Assembly (NCBI GenBank): GCA_012295275.1 | Contig: CM022670.1 | Location: 15,870,198-15,934,197 of the forward strand | Direction of reading: 5' to 3' | Origin: Chrysomallon squamiferum | Lineage: Eukaryota; Mollusca; Gastropoda; Neomphalida; Peltospiridae | DNA length: 64,000 nucleotides | Shown here: positions 52,381 through 62,262 of the stretch, one piece after another | Position numbering within the stretch: the stretch's first letter is position 1 | How the letters are laid out: each line of letters starts with the position of its first letter | Made by a program: the position numbers and the translations under genes | Notes under the pieces: model-generated | What the model saw: the letters and a program-made list of their open reading frames with translations, nothing else | The model's database searches: none | Told to the model about the DNA's origin: nothing

Positions 52381-53424
52381 CTATTCCCTTTCCTTTTCTC
52401 TTTTCTTTATCATTTTTTTCATTTTTTTCTGTTACACTTTTTCTCTCCTTTTCTCTCCTTTAATTCACTTTCTGTTTTTCCGCTCTCTGTTTTGACTCAA
52501 CCTGCTGCTGCAAAGCTGTCTTTGTCTGTCTGTTTTAGCAGAACATAACTAATAAATAAATAATAGATACTCTTTCTTTGTCCTTCTGTCATTCTCCCTA
52601 CATGTATCCACACATCATTGTCTGTTTTAATTGTTCTGCCAAGGATAAAATCAAAATTATATTTCAGCTCAGTAATGTGTACACTGTTAGCAGTCAGCAC
52701 AAATCCCTAGTGACCAAAATGTCCTGAAGACATCTTCTCTGAATTTAATAAGTTGATTTACAAACCTCCCTTCATTACCAATTATTTTTAAACACATCCT
52801 CAAAAGACAAGAGTAACTTACTTTTTTAACTTTCCCTCTAGGCTAAACACAGATATATATATATATATATATAGGCTAACTGCAGCAATATAGGCTAATT
52901 ATTTTCAGTTCAATATAATTACCATGTTTGTTTAACATATTAGTTTTAAAAGTCGGTCAAATTAAATGTACTTGTTGTGATCAGTGATATTTTGAAAATG
53001 GTGGTCTTACTTATAAAACTTCCTTTTGTGTGCATAGGTGGAGCAAGTGATCAGAGGAAGTGGAAATTAGGGGTTCAGTTGATCTTGGTCCACCTATTGT
53101 ATGCAGCTGGTTGTTCATACAATATATGTTGCTGATAAACACACACACACACATAAACATACACACTTATTTGTGAACTATATTCAAATCAAAGTGTAAT
53201 AATGTCATATAAATGTAAAATTGTTTATTTTGTTAAAAACAGTCTCAGAGCAGAGTGGTCACCACTGTCATAGTCTCCCCAGACCCTGCAGATTTTCCTC
53301 TAAAGATCAACAAAAACTTTCTTCTGGTGCCTCTGCAGTTTCCTGTCCAGTACCAATAAAAAGTAAAATAATAATATGAAAGCATCAACTCACATATTCA
53401 TTTCATTTTTACATATATTTAATC

Positions 53425-53426
<2 letters not shown>
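52378..53426. other. Single-copy DNA; weak exon-like piece at 53038-53135
   Basis: AT repeats at 52853-52873 are flanked by three TAGGCTAA copies. An acceptor CTTCCTTTTGTGTGCATAG ends at 53037, followed in one frame by 31 open codons (GASDQRKWKLGVQLILVHLL) and TGA at 53133-53135. A (CA)n remnant lies at about 53139-53153. None of this is enough to call a gene. Confidence 0.4.

Positions 53427-53466
<40 letters not shown>
53427..53466. repeat. (TAA)13 array
   Basis: Pure TAA trinucleotides. Confidence 0.97.
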
Positions 53467-53469
<3 letters not shown>

Positions 53470-53585
53470 GGACTTCCCCATTAATAACCAGGTAGGTGGG
53501 CTGGATTCAGTGTTAGCAATGAGCATCCATCCATCTCATACTGACCATCCATTTTACCACTGTGGATGCCAACTTTGACCCTTGA

Positions 53586-53611
53586 TTTTTTTTTTTTTTT
53601 TTTTTTTTTTT
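53586..53611. repeat. T26 homopolymer
   Basis: Uninterrupted T run. Confidence 0.95.
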
Positions 53612-53699
53612 CTTTTTCCCTGAACAAAGTTGAGCATGAGTATGAAAATAAGATGAGTACATTCTGAGTAGAAACTGATGCCAACATTGTTCATGGATA

Positions 53700-53716
53700 T
53701 AAGTATGCAGGTAAGT
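53700..53716 (+). other. Isolated consensus 5' splice site
   Basis: ATGCAG|GTAAGTTTT at 53710/53711 is a near-perfect donor. The DNA upstream is closed in all frames back to possible acceptors, so it could only end a non-coding exon. Chance occurrence is plausible. Confidence 0.15.
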
Positions 53717-54908
53717 TTTTCATGTTTAGTACTTAAACAGATGCTGAGGCAAGCAGGTACAGACTGGTTTACCTGTGGGTTTTTTTTGTCAGCAGACACA
53801 TCTATCCTCAGCCATGTTAGCCAGGTCTTCCAGCGATAATAGCTTGTTACATCAGACAGTTATTTTCAAACACACAGCAAAATGACTGGTAATAACACAT
53901 TTCACAGAACTCCACATATTTCATTTCTCCGAGGTCAGTTGTATTTATTTTGTGGGCACGATGAAATGGTAAAGAGATCATTTCATCTGATATTGATAAG
54001 AAATTTACAAGTTTCTCTTCTCGGTTATCCCCAAAAACTAAATTATCTTTGAGAAGATTTGTAATTCATATGGCTGCAAAAGTCATAAAGAATAAGAAAA
54101 ATGTGTATCGGAACAGAAAGCTAATTGTAAGTTGTGCGTTTTTTCTCATAGAGTTGAACAAAAGCTGTTTTCATTAAGCAAAAACAATGTATTCTTTGTT
54201 CTCTCTGCTAAATGAGAGATTAATTTGTGTCAGGAACTAGCCATGAAAATGAAAAAAAAAAACATTTAAAGTTTACTTGAGAAAAGAGAAATGTGAAAAA
54301 TATTACAACTATATGTAAGTTATTTACATATAGAATTGTGTGATTTAAATATGATATCTTTCCTGAAACCAAACAATCGGCCCCTTTGTTGACTCTTCTG
54401 AACAAAACATATCCTGAGAAAAAAGTGCTTGCAGTCAAGAATAGGAATAAATTTCTAGTTCTCTGCAGGTTCATTCATTTTATTCACTGAACCTGGTCTC
54501 ACTCCACAGAATAAATCTTCAAAATCTGCACATTAAAAAAAAAAGGGAGAGTGAAATAAAAGTTGACATGAAAAGAAACCGATTCAGTCCCTGTGTTCAT
54601 ATTCATTTATTTTACATCCTGTTAGCTTGATTTAAGCACAACATATTGTAACAATACCCCACTTGTGAAATAATTCTCAGATGAAATATTAATGCATGCA
54701 AATTAAGTATTTTTAATTTGTTTGCCTTTTCACCCCCCTGTCATTGTTTGATGGAGTGGACAAGATCATTGATGAATGCACTGAGGGCAATTTTAACATT
54801 TGACTTTTTGGACTGAAAGAGGGAGATGGCACTTTGTGGCAATTCTCAGTTTAACATTTCTAACCCTGCCAAAAAAAAAAAAAGAGAAATGTTTAAAGTG
54901 TAATTAAA
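53712..54908. other. Single-copy DNA, no gene seen
   Basis: An octamer ATGCAAAT lies at 54696-54703. Nothing else notable. Confidence 0.5.
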
Positions 54909-54943
<35 letters not shown>

Positions 54944-55058
54944 CTTAATAAGGAATACATTTATTAAAATTTTCAAAATAAGTATATTTTTTTGAAACTT
55001 TATTTTTTTAAAATTATGTTTTTAAAAAATGGACCAATTAAAAACAAAATAACTTTAA

Positions 55059-55108
<50 letters not shown>

Positions 55109-55151
55109 GAATAACAATTAAGATAAATAAAATAAAATAAAATAAAATAAA
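54909..55151. repeat. (TAA)11, (TAA)15 and (AATAA)n cluster
   Basis: TAA arrays at 54909-54941 and 55060-55105, then AATAA/AAAAT units at about 55127-55151, in an A-rich background. Confidence 0.95.
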
Positions 55152-55409
55152 ATTAAACTACTTATAAATATATCTCCAAATTTTATATAAATTCAGGATG
55201 TTTCTCAAACAGATGGTATCTCTTGGTGAAAAATCAACAGATAAAAAAAAACTAAAATAAAAAAACTAAAATTAAACATGTCCTTTTTATCAGTCTTTAC
55301 TTAGACAGTATTTTTAAGTACATTAAACATCCACTTGCATAAAGTCATTCACTGTGTATTTGATATCAAACTAATATTTGTCAGTGACAGATATATATAA
55401 ATGTAGATG

Positions 55410-55610
55410 CTATTCTGGTGCCATATCCTGCTGGAAAACACTGTCTGCTATAAATACAACCTTGTTTCCCCGAAAAGCCCAATTAAATAGGTGTACTTTG
55501 AAAAAGATTACTCTCTGTTTGTTTACACAGCCAATAATGTACCCATTTCCTTCAACACATGACTTTCGAGAGCCTGATATTTTAACATGGGGGAACTGTG
55601 GCACTGGCAC
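55410..55610 (-). mobile_element. Decayed DDE-transposase fragment (Tc1/mariner-like superfamily)
   Basis: A minus-strand frame ends in VVFIADSVFQQDMAPE before a TAG (55410-55412). FQQDxAP (55416-55436) is the hallmark around the second catalytic Asp of many Tc1/mariner-type and related DDE transposases, usually FQQDNAPxH. The preceding segment GNGYIIGCVNKQRV has the length and look of the beta-strand/helix region before that Asp, but I cannot align it residue by residue. The expected His after AP is lost, no N- or C-terminal transposase portion and no terminal inverted repeats are visible, so this is a short relic. The plus strand over the same DNA carries an acceptor-like TTTGTTTACACAG (ending 55530), probably coincidental. 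Confidence 0.42.
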
Positions 55611-55641
55611 ATCCTTCCTCTGTTACAGAAGATCTCTTTGA

Positions 55642-55853
55642 AAGAGGAGATAACCTATCTGATGTGGTGGAAACAATGGTTTCTTCTGTGTTTGAGTTCC
55701 AAATTCAGGTAGTTTGTGTGGCCAACCTACTTCAAGCAGCATGATTAAATTTGTTCTGTCTCTGTATATGTTTAAAAGTTATTGCTATAGAAATATTCAT
55801 TGTTTTAATAATAACACTTCTGATTCTTGTCATCCTTGTACAAATGATATTAG
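55642..55853. other. Single-copy DNA, nothing seen
   Basis: TTCCAAATTCAG|GTAGTT at about 55707 is a weak acceptor/donor juxtaposition. Confidence 0.4.

Positions 55854-55891
<38 letters not shown>
55854..55891. repeat. (TAA)12 array
   Basis: Pure TAA trinucleotides. Confidence 0.97.
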
Positions 55892-56905
55892 GAAAAATAA
55901 AGAACAGTAAGAAAACAGGAAAAAAAGGAACAAAATAAATATTTTCATCATTCTACACAAACATTAAAAATACAGGAAAAAAAAACATTTCCTGTTATTG
56001 TTTTAAAAGAAGAAGAAAATAAATTAGTTTCAAAAATGTTTAAATTATGATTAAACCACGGAATGTTTCATCAAGGACAGGAGTGTTCTTTTCGAGAAAA
56101 ACATAGTTGGGCAGATTTTGTGAAATAAACCAGCAGATTTTTATCATTTAAATTACAAAATAAAAAGATTGTATTTCAAAAAGGATTTTTGCATGTGTGC
56201 AGAATGCAAACATAAATCCATCCACTTTGATACAAAAACCAACTGATTTATCTTTCCCAAATAGATTAATTTATTCATTCCTCAGGCATCGTAATAAAGT
56301 CAATGTTTTTCAACAGTTCCCTTGTTTCCAAAGAGAGATTAATAACTGTATTGACAGGGATTTCAATCTGAGAAATAAAAAAAAAAAAAATTAATCATAA
56401 CACATGGCAAGAGAATTGACGGACTGCTAAAACTTTAAATGATGAAAATAAACACACTAATGAAAATAATATCTACTAGTGAATATCTTCTTTTTTTTTT
56501 GTAGTGAAAGATAAATCTCAGTCTAATAAAATATATCTGCTAGTGTATATTTGTTGTGCTGTTATTTTTTTTTAAGGAGTATACTTAAAGTGTTGAAAGT
56601 TGCCAGCTGGTCCCACTTTCTTACCAGTTTCCAGCCATTAAAATCAGTGTACAGTGTTGAAATCTTAATTTATCTTTTTCCTTTCACTTCCATGTTAAAT
56701 GGGTTTAAGAACACTACTGGAATTTTTATTTCCTTAACGAGATGTTTTGTGGAAAAATAAAATGCAAAGAGAAAAATCTTTAAAATAAAAAAATTTAAAA
56801 AATGTTTAAAAGAATTATATATAAAGAATATTGTGGAATAACAAAAAGAGAATTGTTTCACATTTACTAAATAAATAAATAAATAAAATAAAATATATCT
56901 GTGAT
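55892..56905. other. AT-rich DNA, no gene seen
   Basis: A-run at about 56378-56391 and AAAT units at 56870-56890. The frames here are lysine/asparagine- or phenylalanine-rich AT translations. Confidence 0.55.
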
Positions 56906-57013
56906 TATGTCTATCTATAGCTATATCCATATCTATATCTATATCTCTGTCTATGTCTAATATGATTATATCTATCTGTATCTATATCTATATCTCTGTC
57001 TATGTCTAATATC
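56906..57013. repeat. TATC/TATATC array with a 49-bp higher-order duplication
   Basis: CTCTGTCTATGTCTAATAT recurs 49 bp apart (56945 and 56994) within TATCTA-type repeats. Confidence 0.88.
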
Positions 57014-57807
57014 ATTAATTAATGTATATAGATATGAATATTACACTGTTAAAGAATTAAGGATGAGCTGCATAGGATTTATATTTATTTTATTAATGAT
57101 TTGTAAACCAAAGTGAATGTTAAGTAGTATGATAAATAGTGTGAAATACACACTAATCACACTTAACATAGCTGGTCTACCACAAAACCACCACCCACTC
57201 ACCACACAGCAGTAATTAATTTAAATTACATGTCTTAACACTATAACCACACATTACATTTCTAATGCATTTGATAAGGAAATGCAGGTTATTAATCTCT
57301 TTATAATCTGTATATGTAATGATGTATATGAAATGCTGATAAAACACTTCACCCAGTCCTTATATTTCTAAGATGCTTGGTATGCATACATATATACATG
57401 TATATATATATGCAGGTGTTTAATCACTCGTAATCACATAGCGCGATATGCTTGCATGTGAGTGTTTATATATGTATGTAAGTGTGTAACCAAGTGTGTA
57501 AGATGCTGGTAAATGTGTTATATGAATGCTAACAAATGTTATTAAAACATTTCAGAGGAAAGAGCAGCAGAGAGCCCGCCTCTGATTGATTTTAACAAAA
57601 ATAATTGCAGTAAAAATGTTATGTGATATCGTGTTAGAAATGTGTGCGCTTTTAATGGAGCTGAGAGGGAACAGTTCCTTTTAAACGTATCAGTTACAGC
57701 TGGGTTTTTTTTTTTTTGTTCTTAACAATAAAAGAAAAACCTTTATATAGATTTATTTATGTAGGGATGTGTACGTTTTGCTACTGATTTTAATTCTCTC
57801 ACTGAGT
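57014..57807. other. Single-copy DNA, GC-richer at 57545-57690
   Basis: A small TA-palindromic patch lies at 57388-57414. The 57545-57690 segment has a few CpGs and homeodomain-like TGATTGATTT. No coding frame is supported. Confidence 0.4.
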
Positions 57808-58115
57808 TTGTGTGTGTGTACCCAGGAACAAAAATTAGACACACAGACACACACACAAACACACACACACACACAGATACGGTGTATATACAGACATTTA
57901 CACACACATATGGACCCATACATACATACAAAAACATATATACATACAGACATACACATACATACAGACACTTACACATTTATGCATGCATACATATAAA
58001 TGTATATAATAAACACACAAAAACACAAAGATATCCATACACACACACACACATATACACACATACCTACTACTGACATGCATACAAAAATACATACATA
58101 CCTATTACCTACCTA
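57808..58115. repeat. 300-bp degenerate CA/TACA/CATA field
   Basis: CACA, TACA and ACAT units of many lengths. All frames on both strands stay open because the repeat lacks stop codons (Thr/His on plus, Cys/Val on minus); none is coding. Confidence 0.95.
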
Positions 58116-58336
58116 TCATTGTTTGACATCCAACAGCCAAAGTAATTTCATGCTAGGTCATCATAACCAGTTCATTATTTCTCCGAATTTTCATCACTCT
58201 CTCTTCATTCGTCTTCATCTTTTAATTTATTCTCCACAGCCGCATCACTTTGTCCCAGCGTTGTTGTAATTTAAATACAAATTGGATTAAGTGAGTTGAT
58301 TGAAAGTTACATGTGAAATGACTTCATTTTAAACAA

Positions 58337-58575
58337 ATGAGAGGATATTCGAAACAACTTGCTACTGTTAATTTGTTTCTGCATGATACTGACAAAAGAC
58401 TTGATAATCTTTGTTGTACAAAAAAGAGGAATTTCTGCGGTGTTTCTTTATCAATGGCAGATGGGTTGGAGGTCTGTGTAAGTGAGAGGTGTTGTCATGG
58501 GATATGCAAATTAGAAGCCACGGCATCATGGGATTTGGACATGGTGATATTTTTATGCCATGTCATTTGTTAAAA
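58337..58575. promoter_or_regulatory. Single-copy block with POU octamer, possible conserved element
   Basis: A perfect ATGCAAAT octamer (58504-58511) sits between two GCATCATGGGAT / GTCATGGGAT-like repeats in a GC-richer patch. A plus frame is open for 78 codons (CCTKKRNFCGVSLSM, CKLEATASWDLD) but is not recognised. Confidence 0.25.
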
Positions 58576-59140
58576 TTTCTTAGGCTCAATGAGATTTATG
58601 TAAAACAAATATCTAATTAGAAAACAAATATTTTATATTTTCATTTCTAAAAATAATTTTGAAAATTTTATTTCCCTTTTCTGACATTAATATATTACAT
58701 TAACTGATTACGAGTACAATTATCACAGATATTTAATATACTTTAATGATAATTTAATACAGGAACCTGTTTCAGTTCTGAATAAATACAAAATCTTCAG
58801 TGATCAATGAAAATGAAATTTATTCTGATATCTGGTTATATTTAACAGTTAATTTCAAACATCAACAGAAGAGAAAAAATTCTGCACTAAAATAAACTAT
58901 TTTGTATGATCTGCGGCATTGAGATGTTTGAATTTAATTTTAGCAGTGAATTAAAAATATTTTCTCTCATCTTAGACCATTAACGTGATGGTTTCTGAGT
59001 TTTAAAGATACTTGATGGACATATTGTATCAGTCTCAGACAAATCAATTCTGTGCTCAATTCAATATATTCTAATATATTGACACTGTTAACAAAATATT
59101 AGTACTGATGGTGCAGAAGATTACAATTATTTCCCAACTG
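58576..59140. other. AT-rich DNA, nothing seen
   Basis: No arrays or coding signals. Confidence 0.5.
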
Positions 59141-59640
59141 AAATCATTATCAACTTGGACTGTGGTGTGGGACTAGGTGCCCATTTTACAATTTGCTGCT
59201 GTTTTAACATCCCTCGATACAGCTACGTATGAAAACTACAACTGAGGAGTCTTTGTCAATATTGACTCCTGTAAGACACCACGCGCAGGAGCAGCAGAGT
59301 CAGTCTGGTAAAGGGAACAGAAAATAACATTCCGGTCTACTGATACAGACAGAGATGATGCTTCTAATGTTTGGATAAGTACCAGTCAATAAGCCGATGA
59401 GCGTTAACTGGTGAAAATATTGCTGTTACATAGAAAAGTTGATTGAGAGAGAGCACATTAGGTTAAAGACTTCCATCAATGGATAATCATTATGATGTTT
59501 GGCTTAGCCATGATTTTCATCTCAGCTGCCAGTTTGTTTGGTTAATTGATGGAGAATCTCCCCAGCTTTTGACTTTTCTCTCCCCAGACTCTAGGTTTCC
59601 CCCAGATTGTTTCATTTAGATTATTATTATTTTGTTTTCA
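59141..59640. promoter_or_regulatory. Candidate conserved non-coding block
   Basis: About 500 bp of mixed-composition, repeat-free DNA with locally retained CpGs (ACCACGCGCAGG at about 59280) and homeodomain-like GGTTAATTGATGG at 59540-59552. Frames are short. The call is by composition alone. Confidence 0.22.
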
Positions 59641-61333
59641 ACCATCGTCACAAATAATGGGTGATTAATTGCTATTAATGGGAAATTTAATTTTGTTAAA
59701 GTTATCCTGCTATTGTTTTGTGTTTTTTTTACATGTGTTTTTCATTATCTGCAGTTGTTTGCAGAGCTGATTTCACTTGTTACTGCTGCTTTCTGAGGAC
59801 TGTTTTATCTGGACAGTTCTCTTGTTGCAGTATAAAACAAAATTTTACTGTGATTGGAGTCATTAATTCTTAAATCTTGTTCTATTAAAGTGTGTTAGAG
59901 AAATTGGTAATTTCATAAAACTAATATTTATCTTCCTTTAATAGCACTTAGAACATTTTTGTGTTTTCTGTCAAAACAAATCTATTTTTGTTCTGCTGAA
60001 AATGTGTGAATTCTACTGACGACTGATGATAAAATTCATGACAAGATGATTTTTGTAAATCATAATAAAGATAACCATAAAACAGTGATTATTTAAATTA
60101 ATAAGATTTTCATGATCACTTTGTTTCATTATTATTTTTTTTTAATGTTTTCTGTTGTCTTTTTCTTTTGCTTCTTTTTTTTTTTGTTGGGGGGAGATTT
60201 TTAAAACATTATTGGCTTTCACATTAAATTTTATATTTTATAATCAAAAGTCTGAGGAGATGTTTATTATAAGGCCACTGAAGAATTCTTCTGGCAAAAT
60301 AGGATGAAACTAAAAATGTCACATTAATTTCAATAATTTTAAGTTGATCAAAATCGAGTTCACCATCAAGAGAGATGTGTAAGACTTCCTGGATTAACTT
60401 CCTCTTCAGTAGCTTACATCACTTCCTGTCTGAATCTCAATATTTCCTCAGCAGCAGCCAAATACTTTTATTACTTCACCATTCCAGGTTTTACATTCTT
60501 GTTTTATATGAGCATTAAAAGCAAAACAGCCATTTTATACTATCAGAGAATACAGACAAATTGAAGAATCAAATGACCATAATTCCACAAGTCCAAACTA
60601 AGTAGTAATAAAGGTGTATCATTACAGGACTCTAGGTTTTAACTGTTGTTTTAGATCACAGTTATTGCGGAATACTAAATCTACTGTTGTGAAACTGATG
60701 TATGTAGAACCTGAAAGATTGTAATTCAGTGGGAGTACTTTTGGAAAATGTACAATATATGAAACTTCTAGTATTCTATAAAGCACAGAACAAAATAACT
60801 GTTATATTTATACATGTTACTGTTTCTGTCTTTTAACACATTTACTTTAATTAAGTTGCCTGTAATTTAATATAAATATACTTAATGATTCGAGAAATTT
60901 CAAACACATACACATTTTCTCTTTTTCCCCATCTCCTTTCTCTTTCTGTCTCACTCAAAAACACATATATAATGTGTACAAAAAACAAAAACTATTGCAG
61001 TAAAACATTGACAGTGTTCAGCATCAGCTAAAACATGTTTTGTGTCTGTTAATATTATAAAAACCAAAAAAGAGCTTACCTGTATTTTAGTTTATTTTTT
61101 TATATCATTTCAAAAGAAATACATGGAGGATTTGTTCTCCTTTTTAGTTCATTCACAGTCTGTACATTGCATAACTATAGTGTGTTGTTTTACAAGACAC
61201 CAGTAACATATCAACCTGATATCATTTTAAACTTTCAATACTAAATTAGTGAATGTCATCACAGCCTATTCTTTTAGGTGATACTGACGTGGACAATTTA
61301 ATTAAACTACAAATAAAATTAACCCAAAACATG

Positions 61334-61335
<2 letters not shown>
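59641..61335. other. AT-rich single-copy DNA, no gene seen
   Basis: A T11-GTT-G6 patch lies at 60177-60196. No splice-flanked open frame. Confidence 0.5.

Positions 61336-61364
<29 letters not shown>
61336..61364. repeat. A29 homopolymer
   Basis: Uninterrupted A run. Confidence 0.96.
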
Positions 61365-61367
<3 letters not shown>

Positions 61368-61727
61368 TGCATCAAAGAAAAAAGACATATGTCTATGAAT
61401 ATTAATGTAAATTCTCCAAATATTACATCAGAACTGAACTTTATTTACAGTCAATGGATATTTACGTACAATAATTAATATAATTATCCCAGATGTTTCT
61501 TTTAACATGAGAGTGGTGTGGTGTTTGTCTGGGAGCTGAGTCGTTTTGCCGGGCTGACAAACAAGTGGAGACTGCTGAGTTTCAAACAATGGAATGTGTC
61601 AGACATAATCCAATATGTCTTATTATACATGACTCAATCCCAGCACCATGATGGCAGTGATGAAGCAAAGTCTGTTATGATCATTTCCACACCCCAGTGC
61701 CTAGTCTGTTTTGATGACTGGTTGTTT
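61365..61727. other. Single-copy DNA, unrecognised frame
   Basis: A plus frame from 61518 continues into the tandem array below. Its first part (ELSRFAGLTNKWRLLSFKQW) is mixed in composition but unrecognised; the rest is repeat translation. Confidence 0.35.
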
Positions 61728-62262
61728 TTAGTCTGTGTAGTTTATTTAATTATAATTTCTGATAATTCTGATTTTTTAATTTTTTTTTTTGGTCTGTATA
61801 GTTTTTGTTTAAAGCTCTACTAATTATGATTTTTTTTAGCAGTATACTTTTTTTTTAAAATACAGTCTCTACAAATTACGATTGTTTTGTCTGTATACTT
61901 TATTTAATTAAAATGTCTACTAATTTCTTTTTTACCTGTATATATTATTTAATTATTCTCTACAAATTATGATTTTTTTTGTGTGTGTATACTATTTAAT
62001 TAAAATCTCTACAAATTATGATTCTTTGTCTGTATTTTTTTTTAATTAAAATCTCTACTATGATTTTGTTTTTGTCTGTATACATTATATAATTAAAATC
62101 TCTACTAATTATGATTATTTTGTCTGTATGCTTTATTTTTTTCTTAAATCTCTACTATTATTTTTTTTTTTTAGTCTGTATACTTTATTTAATTAAAATC
62201 TCTACTAATTATGATTGTTGTTTTGTCTGTATTTTATTTAATTACATTCTCTACTACTCTGA
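61728..62262. repeat. Tandem array, about 46-50-bp unit, 11 copies
   Basis: The consensus unit is GTCTGTATACTTTATTTAAT followed by TAAAATCTCTACTAATTATG and ATT(T)n. Copies begin near 61731, 61791, 61840, 61889, 61935, 61981, 62028, 62074, 62121, 62173 and 62226. Spacing varies with T-run length and small deletions. Each full unit contains TTTAATTAAA and CTAATTATGA cores. Confidence 0.95.

Noticed and set aside
53636-53710. Exon ending at the consensus GTAAGT donor (53710/53711)
   Set aside because: All three frames contain stops between the donor and any nearby acceptor; kept only as an isolated splice-site motif.
55531-55641. Plus-strand exon after TTTGTTTACACAG reading REPDILTWGNCGTG
   Set aside because: It overlaps the minus-strand transposase-like relic, which explains the open DNA better.
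57743-58115. Several overlapping frames on both strands (Thr/His-rich and Cys/Val-rich)
   Set aside because: They exist only because CA/TA repeats lack stop codons in every frame.
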